Positions 1 through 19,500 of a DNA stretch of 64,000 nt are shown here, piece by piece. A program made the translations under genes and the position numbers. The notes beneath the pieces are model-generated. The model was not told the origin of the DNA. It was given only the letters and a program-made list of their open reading frames with translations, and searched no databases. The stretch is from Mya arenaria (lineage: Eukaryota > Mollusca > Bivalvia > Myida > Myidae), in assembly GCF_026914265.1 (NCBI RefSeq), contig NC_069132.1, positions 36,822,932 to 36,886,931 on the forward strand, written 5' to 3'. The stretch's first letter is position 1, and each line of letters opens with the position of its first letter.

Positions 1-139
1 TTAATTTGGCGTTATGACAAAGCCACCGCGGTCACCCGGCACTGCGGGGCCACCTGGAAAGTAAAACACGGCCCTTTTCCCCGGCTATCCCAGGTATACC
101 CCCGGACCTGGGGGCCGTGGTTACAATTGACTGGTGCAT
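1..139. repeat. Edge-truncated terminal-repeat element (family with 'gtggttacaattgact' end)
   Basis: The stretch matches the right-hand part of the element at 20381-20685. Shared landmarks in order are 'ccggcactgcg', 'ccacctgga', 'aacacggccc', 'tatacccccggacctg' and the terminal 'gtggttacaattgact', followed in both by 'ggtgcataa'. The left end lies outside the window. No coding potential is seen; it looks like a non-autonomous DNA element. Confidence 0.7.
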
Positions 140-3100
140 AACGTTTAATGATTCTGTTTAGATACTTATGTAAGACTTTTTTATTTTCAAGGAAGTATTT
201 TGCTTCGGAGTTCTTTCTCTATTTTTTTTTCATTTTACGTTTCAAAACATATGTTAAGAATTTAATTGAAAGGCTTAAAGATTTATAAAATTCCAAACTT
301 ATATTTATAATATAGACAATACTATATTTTATAAATTATGTTTTGTCTTTCACTTACAGTAAGTACATTTTCTCGAGTGTCATTAACTGTAACAATTCTC
401 GAAGGTAATGTCAACATGTTTCTTCTCGATGATTTTGACCCACAATTTATCAAATATGCGGGTTCTTTATTATCAGCTGTATGCAAATACTATCAGTTCA
501 CATATCGGTCATTCCAAAATCATCAGTGACACATAATATCATTGACATTCCTTTCGGAGGGCCTGCATAAAGTCAGTTAATGGGCTCTATAAGGTCAATG
601 GGATATTAAATCGTGTCTGGTCATAGTTTTATATAATTGACCCATATCTCGTTGATTCATATCAGACATTCATGCAACCTTCACACCACTAACAGATCCA
701 GAGGGGGCGCAGCCGGCGCTCCCCCCCCCCCCCACCCTTAAATCCTTAAATTGCCCAAATTTTCTTTTTATTTCATTATGGGAGAAAACGGGCAAAATGC
801 ACCATTTCGGACTGGAATTTTATTAAATTTTCTTGGGGGAGTTTAGCGCTCCAGTTTTAAAGCATGCCTACATTTGAATGTGTCCTAGCAAAGCTTGAAA
901 ACAAAAGAAAAGTAAACAGACATAAACAGTGTTTTACTTTGTAGACATAATGAGTTTGTACTCCTAGCCATTTTTTCTGTTATTTTGTCTTATTTGTCAA
1001 TAAAGACTATACAAGCCTGCACGAATCGAAATTACCCTGGTGGAGGAGGTGGGTCTTTGGTGGCAATTATTTGTTGCGTTAAAATAACATCAATCACCCA
1101 CGGCGGGCAAATTTACCCCACCTTCAGACTTATTGTATATGCCCCGGGAGAGGGGCTGGCCCTGGAGGGTAAATCTCGTCGCATACAACGGCGTATTAAA
1201 TCGTTTAAAGATGGTAGAGCAGACTAATACACGTGTCCGATAATTAGTTCATGGCCATTTTACATCAATAAAGTCAGGCGCGTAGCTGCCTATACGCGAG
1301 TACGCGGCTGAATCCATATGATTTTGACAAAAAAAATCAGCCAAAGTTGCAGTATGCGCGCTTGACTACATAATCCTAAAACTGTCCATTTTCCAGTACC
1401 TTATAAAGCAACTCAGATGTCCAGAATGCACCAGATAGCACCATGTTTTTTGTTTTATTTTCCGAGGGGGCATGCCCCTGGACACCACAAGTACTATTAT
1501 GAATCCACATGAATAGAGGGCTTGCTACGCCCTTGAAAGTGTGTGTGCATGAGTGCGTGCGATTGCGTCCGTGTGTGCCCGCGTGTATGTGTTCTTTATA
1601 AATTGTGCAATTATTATAAAAAATAAATGATTAAACATTCACTTGTGATCACAATATTTATTCATCAATTCAAATGATTCATTTCAGTGCATTTTCAAGA
1701 TAACATTTCACTCATGATAATTTAAAGATGGCCCAGGAAATGGTATACATTTCAGCTAAGGGGAAGGTTATATGATGTTTATGAAACAGTTTAAGAATGA
1801 TAACATACGTGCACCCGAAAAATAAACTAAGTAGTCCGATTGAAGTGTTTCAATTTCTTGTACTTTGTGCTTTATTTATGTCATGGATTAGTGCGAAAAC
1901 AGTCGAAATAATACAGTATGCAAGTCAATGCACACTCATTGAATTGATTTGCCCTTTATAAAGATCATTTTAATATATTTAAAAAAATATATCAACAAAT
2001 TAATAGAAAATAGTTTCATATGCCCTGGTGCTGTTGTTTTATGGTGTACATGTAATCGTTATTTTTAATATTCAAACAGCTTAGAAATGATCTCATTATT
2101 TGATGGTTTTCTGTGGTTTATTGACAGAAAACGATTATACCCCGATAAATTCTCTATTTGAAACAAGTAGTTTATTGAATGATAAATTATGCTTTTTTCT
2201 CTCATTTTAGCCCGTTTAACTATAGAAACGAACGCAAACGCGCACAGTGCTGGGAAGAAAATCAATGACGTCACTTCCGGCATGAAGTCATTTGACTAAA
2301 ATTTGGCGCGATTTTCCAAATAAATATCAATAATTTATTTATTATTTTATAAATAAGGCATGAAATAAATAAAATATAAAGTTTGCTTCAGTGTCACATT
2401 GAAATAAATGTCACCTCGTAAACACGAAAAGTTTATAATTCCCTCGTGAAATATAGCTCATGGAGCTCACTCGGTAGAAATATAGAGGATGAAAAAAATC
2501 AGTGTAAGATCACAATATATTCATCGAAAGAAAATATTGTATTCTTTTCGCTGGTTTATACAAATTTATCAATAGAATAAAAATTATATTTCACTGTCTC
2601 AACCATGCAGTGAAATAACAATCTGATATTGTTCCCTGTTTAGGAACGTAAGCCCCGCTCTCAATATCAAATCAAACGTCATCGCCACAATTAGTACTCA
2701 AAGCATTTTTATCATAATCGCTAAATTCATTTACCTATCAATTGTGATAATTAAAGTTAAATTAGCCCTTAGTTTTATTATAAAAAATATAATATTTTTT
2801 TATTTCATTATTAACGTTACACCATACAGGTTTAAATAAAAACATATATGGCAAGCTTTACAAAAATAAATATTGTTTACATTTATATTAGTGTTATCAC
2901 GACATTTTTTTTTCCAAAAAATCGTCAGAAAGTATATATATTCAATGTTAAAATCATCTTGCCTAAATACATCCATCGCACAGTACATATAAAACTTACT
3001 AGTATCACTTATTTATAACTCGATCTACTGACTTAAGTATAAGGCTTAAAATTCCAAAATGATTTTCAAAATGAAGCTCGTTATAATACCAAAATGGAGC

Positions 3101-3285
3101 TGGAGTCTTTTCATGAAAAAATTGACCATGTGATTGGTTGCTTTTCAAAGTTCTCGCAAGTTAAAGAAAATTTGCATAACATAATAGCATGGCTTATGTT
3201 CTTGTAAGCAGCAAAGATTTTGGTCACAATGTTCATGTTTTTTGTAGTGCTTTTATAATACTATTGATTTTTGATCGATAATTTT
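140..3285. other. Gene-empty AT-rich intergenic stretch
   Basis: No exon with convincing splice sites or family resemblance was found on either strand. It holds a poly-C run near 720-735 inside a degraded repeat fragment (about 695-870), and a short GT-rich stretch (about 1538-1592, alternating 'gtgtgtg' and 'gcgtg'). The remainder is AT-rich and without visible structure. Short open frames here have AT-driven codon use and are treated as chance. Confidence 0.6.
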
Positions 3286-3637
3286 TAAAGCTGCACTCTC
3301 ACAGATTTTCCGTTTTATAAACTCTTTATTTTTTTGTCTTTGAGTGAGAATTTTTTTGTATTAATGTCTGGATACCAGTTATATTAGGCTGCTGACAAAA
3401 GATCAGATCAAAGATTTTCTTATTTACGTACGAAAATTGATGTTTATGGCTAAAAGCGTTACCCATGATTTAAGAAAAATGAGTTTGCAGCAGTTTTCCA
3501 AACAATTGGAATCTGTTTCTTTGGTGAATTATTTTATATGACTGAATGGAAGGCATTGATGCCAAATTCAACTGATTCTGAGACAAAAATAAATAAAATA
3601 GAAGTCAAAACTGTCAATCTGTGACAGTACAGCTATA
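3286..3637. mobile_element. TTAA-flanked MITE, 'gcactctcacag' family, copy 1
   Basis: The left end is 'ttaaagctgcactctcacag' and the right end is a decayed inverted version 'ctgtgacagtacagct'. Interior landmarks ('gctgacaaaagatcagatc', 'ggcattgatgccaaattc') recur in the copies at 15911-16407, 52658-53225 and 58733-59135. The inverted ends beginning next to TTAA suggest a piggyBac-type non-autonomous element. It lies about 190 bp upstream of the SLC34-A promoter. Confidence 0.75.
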
Positions 3638-3822
3638 ATACCGAACACTCATGCATATCACTGAGTACGGGTAAAGGGCAAGGTGAAATAAATAATGAAA
3701 ATAAACATTGACCTCAATGATAACGTCTGTGCATGCTCAGGACGGGTAGCTACCCGGTTTAACACTCATGATTGCACTAATGTCGTTTGCAGCGGCGCAA
3801 GATTTGTTTACCGTCTTTTGCC

Positions 3823-3830
3823 TATATAAG
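3823..3830 (+). promoter_or_regulatory. Probable TATA box of SLC34 copy A
   Basis: The sequence TATATAAG within 'gcctatataagcag' is a strong TATA match about 85 bp upstream of the chosen start codon at 3910. A start site some 30 bp downstream (about 3853-3856) would leave a 5' UTR of about 55 nt without an upstream ATG. The ATG at 3787 lies upstream of this TATA box and is therefore unlikely to be used. Confidence 0.55.
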
Positions 3831-3909
3831 CAGACGATTATGTTTCGATTCTGCAGACGACAACTGGAATCTAGCATTATCTGGATTAATAAATCTAAGG
3901 AGAAATATA

Positions 3910-12110
<8,201 letters not shown>

Positions 12111-12171
12111 CTAGAAAAATGCAACTAATCAAACTCATTCCGTTATAGGTGTCTTTCATGTTCGACATTTG

Positions 12172-12635
12172 TTAAAGGGACTAGACACCAGATGAAACAA
12201 TTGCAAGAAAAAAACATTGTCAAAAACTTCATATTAAATTGACATCGTTGTGTACAGCGCATTGAATTTTACTTACTGGTGGATCACATCGCTTTCGAAG
12301 TTTCGACACATGCATCTTTCGCAGTTTTTGCGCATTTTTCCAATTTTTAATTTACTGTGAATGTCTACTGCGTAAATCCCAGTAAGTTTAAAAATAGAGT
12401 CGCTATATTTATCTGTACTCATAAACAGATATGATTTAAACTGGGAACCATTTTGCGCTTTTATAACACGGTGAAACTCAGATGAGATAGCAAAATGAGT
12501 GTTGTGTGTTTTATTTTAATCATGTAAAATGATTAATTAGTGGCCTCCTACGCGCTCTCCTTGACAAATTTAGGTTTAATTTGAGTATATACTATATTTG
12601 CCGATTTTTTTACCATCTGGTGTCTAGTCCCTTTA
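12172..12635. mobile_element. TTAA-flanked terminal-repeat element in the SLC34-A 3' UTR
   Basis: The ends 'ttaaagggactagacacca' and 'tggtgtctagtccctttaa' are exact inverses. They border TTAA on both sides, the target of piggyBac-type elements. A second copy in opposite orientation lies at 46633-47082 (shared interior 'taaactgggaacca'). It lies between the SLC34-A stop codon and its poly(A) signal, so it should be transcribed in the 3' UTR. Confidence 0.8.
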
Positions 12636-12812
12636 ATGTGGTAAGCTGACAATAACCACAGAATCATGTTGTTGACAAGCCGGTCTTGCTCAATTAAATT
12701 TTAAAGATCTGTGATTTTTCATATTTTAACATATTTCTGTTCCATTGTTGTACATTTATATTCTTGCCATACATGTTGTAAATAATTTATATATTTTTAC
12801 ATAATAATTGTG

Positions 12813-12818
12813 AATAAA
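12813..12818 (+). terminator. Poly(A) signal AATAAA of SLC34 copy A
   Basis: A canonical AATAAA in 'ttgtgaataaagtgtg' lies 703 bp after the stop codon, followed by GT/T-rich DNA ('gtgtgtatataa', 'ttgtgaattttgt'). This implies a 3' UTR of about 730 nt containing the element at 12172-12635. Confidence 0.6.
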
Positions 12819-12984
12819 GTGTGTATATAAGATCATTGTGAATTTTGTAAAAAAAAAATCATTTTGAATATGATACATGTACATGTATATATAGCATTAT
12901 TCCATACCTAGTACGCGTGGTAGAAAGCACATGTATAGAGAGTGTTTGCTTAAATATACAGACAAAAGAAAAAGCTTTTGCCAA

Positions 12985-13430
12985 TATTGTTCCTTGAATG
13001 GTGTTTGTTTGAAATTAAAGCTGGAACAACAAAAGTCATTCGATATTAAAACAATGAATGTCGTGCTGGCGTGACAAGCGAAAAATGACATTCAAAAAAA
13101 ATATGCCGCACCCACTAAACCAAACTTCTTATGAACATGTCTGGTAAGACATTCTGACGGAACAAACGACATTCAATATTCAATGAATGAATGCCTTACT
13201 GGCACATCGACAAATGACATTCGACATGCAATTTCTTCAGAAATAAATTAAAAGTTTGAATGTCGTTCTGGCTTGATAAACGACATTTGACATTAAACAG
13301 ATGAATGTCGTGCTGGTTCGACGAGGGACACTCAACATTTACTTTCTTCAGAAATCATTAAGTTTGAATGTCGTGTTTGGGCAACAAACGACATTTCGAC
13401 ATTAAACACAATTTTGATGAACGTCATAAA
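12985..13430. repeat. Degenerate array of 'aatgtcgt...acgacatt' inverted motifs
   Basis: The motif GAATGTCGT (or gaatgcct) and its inverse ACGACATTC/ATGACATTC alternate at about 13036, 13073, 13165, 13185, 13213, 13258, 13283, 13305, 13365 and 13388. Each pair could form a short hairpin with a loop of about 15-25 nt. Unit spacing varies (about 50-110 bp) and no coding frame is preserved. It lies just downstream of the SLC34-A poly(A) signal. Confidence 0.65.
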
Positions 13431-15910
13431 ATTTAAAAGTTCAGTGTTTAACCTGAATGGAGTGCGAAAGATTTAAACATATTGCATATTGAAAAGCATA
13501 CAGGTAAAGCACTTGAAAACGAACCTCAAATGGGACCAAGTAGCCGAATGCCGAAACAGGAACAGTTAAACCAGACGTAATTAACATTGTATTCAAACAT
13601 GTCAGCCGCCTTTTTAGTATCATATTGCCGAGGAATTTCGACGAAAAATGTAATATTATAAAGAACTAAACTGCGAAAATCGAATTATCCCCGAGTTCAA
13701 ATCAGATTTTACGATTATACGATATGAAATACCCGCGGGGCAAACTTGCCAGACATCCAGACATGGGGTAAATAAGTGCCCGTGGGTAGAAGTTCTCAGA
13801 GGGTAATTTTGGGTAACATGCACATAGTTGCCTCAGGGAAAAATCTGGTTATATAAACGGGGCTTATAATGTGTGCGGCAATGACACTGAGTAATTAATC
13901 TGCATGGGACGTATCATAATGTCATTTTCGCGACACTTCAAACATTAATTGTGTACTTAGTTCTTTCAAATTCACTCTAGCAAATCAAAGTCACAGCTCG
14001 TACATGAATTCATATATAAGTTGATAGTTGATTAACATTTTTCTGTAACAGAGTGCATTGAGTGTTAACGATTAAGACATTGTGTACGTATATCTTTATT
14101 ACTATTCAAACATTGTTTTCAGCCATAATCTTTGAATACAACATACAAATTCTCCTTATGTGGCTAATGCAATTAGTGTACCATGTACACCTTCATATTT
14201 GTGGGCATGTTTATGCAATTATAGGGAAAAAATAATAACAACATAAAATTAACAATTGGTTTGCTTGGACATGCTCTTAACATGATTAATCGGCCATGTT
14301 TGTTATGACGAGTGTCAACATAAGTTATACGAGGGTTGCTGAAGAAGTTCGTACATAGACTTAATACGTTAATAAATCATAAATTTGATGACGTATACTT
14401 AATTATTTGGGCAGGATTTACATCGAAATGACCATCAAAATTCTGACACGTAACGTCAGGCTGTCAGGCTTGCAGGTTTAATCCTTTAAAATGACGTTAA
14501 TGGCGCCACCGGAAATATTTCCTGTTTAGCAAAGTATTTAATATTGTGAATAGAATTATGGAGAACTTAGTATCATTTTAACAGTTCGCACGTAAATTAT
14601 GAAAAAGGGAACTTTATCTTAAGTCGCAAGAAATATTAGAAAGTTAAAGCCTATTGAAACATTCTCATTCATGTGTCAAATTGTGAATTACACAACTCAT
14701 GCTGTTTTACGTAATTGCGCTGATCTCTTGTCCGTGCGCACACCATATCGAGAGGTGAAAGCGAAAAGGTGCTATCTTCTTTTTTATTTAATGTCACTTA
14801 CAACCTTTTGGCATTCACCCCATCGATATGCGTTTTTGGGGGTTTTAAGGCATAAACATGTAAATTAATCATTATACATCTTCCATAATTTGTCCCGTGT
14901 GGCAGGAGGGCATTAATACATAAACGAAAATCTTCAATTAACAAATTATCAAAATATGGTTCGATGCTTAGAAACATTAATGACGTCTTTTTGAAATCCA
15001 GTTTTGCATTTTTTCTAACAAAATCTTATTTCTCTATAGACTAAATATAGGCAATATGTAGCTTTGCTAGGTAGAAATTATCCAAATCTGTTTAATGTAA
15101 TATAACAGTTTATATAATAATGTTGTGTAGGTTTTAATTAAACCATAGTCTTTTTATTGGAAAGTAAGAACACAAAATAGTCAGTTTTAAAGATTCAGCA
15201 GTGTTTATTTTTTCTCGTCGTCATAAGTATTCCATCATCAGTTGACCTTATTTTGAGGTAGGCCACATAATTTTCCGATGCAAGGTCAGGGTAACAAAAT
15301 GAAATCTTGCATATGAAGAGAAACATCCCTGGCAAGTTTTGTTCAAATTAAACTAAATAAAATAAATATGTAAAAAGTATGTTAACTTCTTGATCAGCCC
15401 TCGCAAATGTATTCAAGACCGATGTTTGTTGTTGTAAAGAGGTTGTTAACATCTAATGGATAGAAAACGTGAAGACGGCTTACAATATGCAAGAAACAAA
15501 ACTCGAATTGGATCAAACAGATGTATGTTATATCTAATTTATGTTACGATAAACGTTTCAAACAGCATTTTTATTGAATATATTTGATGAACTTTTATAT
15601 AGGTCCTAAGTTCTCTTTATTTTAGTATGCATTTTATTATGTATGATAACTATATTTTCACTGTCCCTGCAGAGATTTTACATTATTACATTTCATAACT
15701 ATATACATGTATGATATATTTTACCGTCTGCTTTCTCATGTTGTTGCGATGTGATATCGCCAATGCAATGAACGCTAAAGTTGTTGTTGTTAATATGTTG
15801 TCTTTCAAGTTTGAATGTACAAAATACGTTGCATTAATTGTAGATTCGATTGCTCAAAAGCAGACACCACGAACATTATTATACAGTTGTTACATGATAT
15901 TAATTACGCA
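13431..15910. other. Gene-empty interval between the two SLC34 genes
   Basis: No exon resembling SLC34 exons 1 or 2 was found, although the 5' exons of copy B should lie here if they were retained nearby. TATA-like strings ('gttatataaacgg' near 13848, 'catatataag' near 14011) have no convincing start codon or donor downstream. A palindromic unit of about 75 bp at 14744-14828 ('catatcgagaggtgaa' paired with 'ttcaccccatcgatatg') recurs at about 50072-50140. Confidence 0.5.
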
Positions 15911-16407
15911 TTAAAGCTGCACTCTCACAGATTTACCGTTTTGACAAGTTTATTTTTATTTTTTTGTCATGGAACTAGCCAATTTATGCGAAAATGCATG
16001 TAAACCAGACATATAAGACTGCTGACAAAATTTAGATCGCAGATTTTTATAATTAAGTTCAAAAATTGATGTTTTATGCATTTTTCTTAAACCGTTAATA
16101 ACGCTTTTAGCCATAAAACATTAATTTTCGTACGGAAATATATAAATCTGCGATCTGATCTTTTGTCAGCAGTCTTTTAACACTGGTTTGCAGATATTTA
16201 CGCAAAAAATACCTCTTTCCAAACAATTTTTTTTTTAAAAGTTGTAAAAAGGTAAATCTGTGAGAGTGCAGCTTTAAAAAAGAACATACAGTTGAGGAAA
16301 TAAAAAAGTCAATGTGTTGCCGATATTTACGCACGATTTGCTCATTCCAAGACAAAAATAAAAAAGTTAAAAAAAGAAGGTAAATCTGTGAGAGTGCAGC
16401 TTTAAAA
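15911..16407. mobile_element. TTAA-flanked MITE, 'gcactctcacag' family, copy 2 with an extra right end
   Basis: The left end 'ttaaagctgcactctcacag' pairs with the inverse 'ctgtgagagtgcagctttaa' ending at 16277. A second identical right end follows at about 16385-16407. Both right ends are preceded by related 'ttttacgc' DNA, so a partial tandem duplication or adjacent insertion is likely. It lies 135-630 bp upstream of the first recognisable exon of SLC34-B. Confidence 0.8.
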
Positions 16408-16541
16408 CAATAATTATAATTGCATTAATAACAAATTAATTATCTGTAAACCTTACCGCACAATTATAATTCATCAAAGCTTATCATTTGTACGTAAACA
16501 GCGTCCTACATGAACTTAAATGTATTGACGGTAGCTTTTAA

Positions 16542-19500
16542 ATTGTGCACTTAACGTGTAAAAAGAAAGAACACCCCTGCTCTGTGCACAATGACGCCAT
16601 CAAAGCGGAAGAGGCGGAGGAAGACGATCCCTGGGCACTACCGGAAGTGAATCTCCAATACACCAAATGGTCGGGTAGGTCCGTGGTTTTGTACGTATTT
16701 GTTAATTTATAATTTACTCCTCCCAGCCCTGTAAAAGTGTGATTTGACTTATTTTCCAAGACATTTGTAAACTAGAAATGAGAATTATGTGTTTACACGG
16801 TAAGTTAGTACAGCATGTCCACACTATGGGCACAGTGAGATGGTTGCAAGTCTCTAGCGGTTTCAGGGGAGCCCCGAATCCCTGATTTCCCTAGTGATTT
16901 TTTTCATGAAAATATGGTAGACAGTATATGCATACATTACACAAAAATATTCATATAGAATTTAAAATTGTTAGGGGAGAGAAGGGCGCACTTACAGTTG
17001 CGTCCCCCAGTTAAGCCCCCTCTTACGTCAAATCTGGATTCGCCTCTGCAAATGACCCTGCTCCTGTGTTACAAGCTTTTCATCTGTGATTTCTTACTTG
17101 TGAGATCAAGTGTATTTTTGCATGGATCTGTATATCTCAATCTCCATCTTTTCATTCCTTTATTAAAGAACTGACGTCGGGACAGCGATGCGCACGTGTG
17201 TTGCTAGGCATCACGAAGACCGCTCTGTTGCTAGGCTGCCTGTATTTTTTCGTCTGTTCTCTAGACCTGCTTTCAAACTCCTTCAGACTTATTGGTGGTA
17301 AGGAAAATGCAGTTCTAAGGATTTGTTGAAGAAATATTATATTTTCGTGTGATTTATTAAAAGTTAAAGAAGTATGTGTCCTTAGCATATACGTGCTCAT
17401 TTAGCTAGCTGATTCATTGAACATTTGTTAGAAATTTTGCCCATTGCATCGTTAATTTAGAGTTTTTAAGATTTGACGTTTGATATATTTATTTTACAAT
17501 TCCATCCGGTGCGGGTGATATTTCTCCAAAACTGGGGTTCACTTCGATTTCCGATCAATTTTCGAAACATTGAATATAGAAATCTATAATATACTATAAT
17601 TTTAAATATGAACCTTCTATAAAGCATATTCAAACCAGTTTACAATGAAAATAAATATTTGTTAAATATAAATGAGTTCTGAGTGGATTTTACTTTTCAA
17701 ATGGATTCTGTATCACCACGCACCCTTCCCATCTACCCTTTATAATCATCATTATACAAAATGTCGGCAATGTCACAAGTGTGCGGTAATTATGCTTAAT
17801 TTTCATATGAATTAACATCCGTTTTTAGGGAAGACCGCTGGTTCGGTGTTCCAAAATAGCGCAATTCTGTCAAACCCTGTGGCGGGCCTCATGCTCGGTG
17901 TCCTAGCAACCGTGCTTCTTCAATCTTCTTCTACGACTAATGGCATCGCTATCAGCCTTGTTGTAGCCAAAGGTATGAAAATAACGTATACATACATATA
18001 AAAAATATAAAAAAATATTTTCTTACAAATTTCGCTCGACAACTTGTGGAAGGTGTTTGAGATATTGACCTAAATACATTTAGTTATTTTAGTATTTTAA
18101 ATTGTATTTTATGTTTACAAATATTAATTGCATACATGTATGTATAAACATTTATCTACTGCATACTATTTATAATTTTGGAATGAAGTTATTTTATCTA
18201 CAGTTGTATTTAAACTTGGTTTCGTGGTTATTAAGATATTTAATCGCCCTCAGTTTAAACAAAGCTAAAGTGGCGGAAATTCCCCACCTGGATTAGGCGG
18301 CCACCTGTATTGAGCAGCCACTTTGACCTTTTCCTAAAGGTGGGCATCTAATTCAGGTCTGACTGTAATGTAATAAACATATCTGTGGTGGGAAACATGT
18401 ATTGTTGTGGTTAACATGTCATGGGTGGTTCTAAACAAGAGACCATACACTGACACGCGTCATGAAATAATTTCTTACCTCATCATGTAGGTCTGGTCCA
18501 CATTTCAGTTTGTAGCGTTCGTGACGCGATACCAATTGTCATGGGTGCTAACATAGGAACGTCGATCACAAACACGCTGGTCTCCCTCGGACAGCTGGGC
18601 AACAGGGACCACTTCCGGCGCGCGTTCGCGGGGGCCACCGTCCATGACATGTTCAACTGGGTTGCCGTCTGTGTGCTGCTACCTTTAGAGGCGGCAACTG
18701 GTGACCATGTTTCTACACTTTTTTTATTTACCCTGGTCCATTTTGTGTTTTTTTCAACGAGTTTACAGTAACAAATACAGTTTAGCAATTACAACGGAAA
18801 GTTGTAATGGTACATTGCACAAACAATTGCCGGTTGATAAAATCCATCCTTTTCTTCAGTTGATTTAAAATATACTTTAGCTTGTTTCATATCACATGCG
18901 CATGATCATTGTAAAATATGTACCAGGCCTAAAGCGTCATATGAAGACCTTTAATGGTTTCTAAGACAAAGTGATGGTTTGCCTTTGCCGAAGACGCCGG
19001 AGAAACATGCAGTGATATTTAGTTCCGTGTTTCAATATTTCTCGGATATACATGTAGTTACTCTTTGTGGATAACAATGATTCTGATTTCATTAAGGCGA
19101 TCACTAAACGGAGGTGCAGATCATAAAACTATGACCATATACTTCCAGGTTACCTGTACCATTTGTCTAAGGCGGTTGTCGGTGCCATGTCGTTCCCGGA
19201 AAACGGCGAGAAAAGGAGACGACAGCAGTTTTTGAAGGCCATAACAACTCCATTCACCAAGCTCATTATCAGGGTAGGTGAAGAAAATGATCACATATCT
19301 GTACGATTCCACAAACTTGTAAAGTCCGTACGGTCTCCGTGCAATCTGAACGTCTGGTCACATGCCTTCGGGCCCCACACGATCTTTTGGAGAATGCAAT
19401 CTTAGGATAGCTGTAACGTGGACATCGCAAACAATATATGCGGAGCTCGCAAGGAGCTCGAACGTACCTCGTACGGTGTACTTGTGTTCGTTTAGCGCTC

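Noticed and set aside
13845-14020. TATA-like strings as a promoter for SLC34-B
   Set aside because: No start codon with a usable donor and correct phase follows, and AT-rich DNA gives many such strings.
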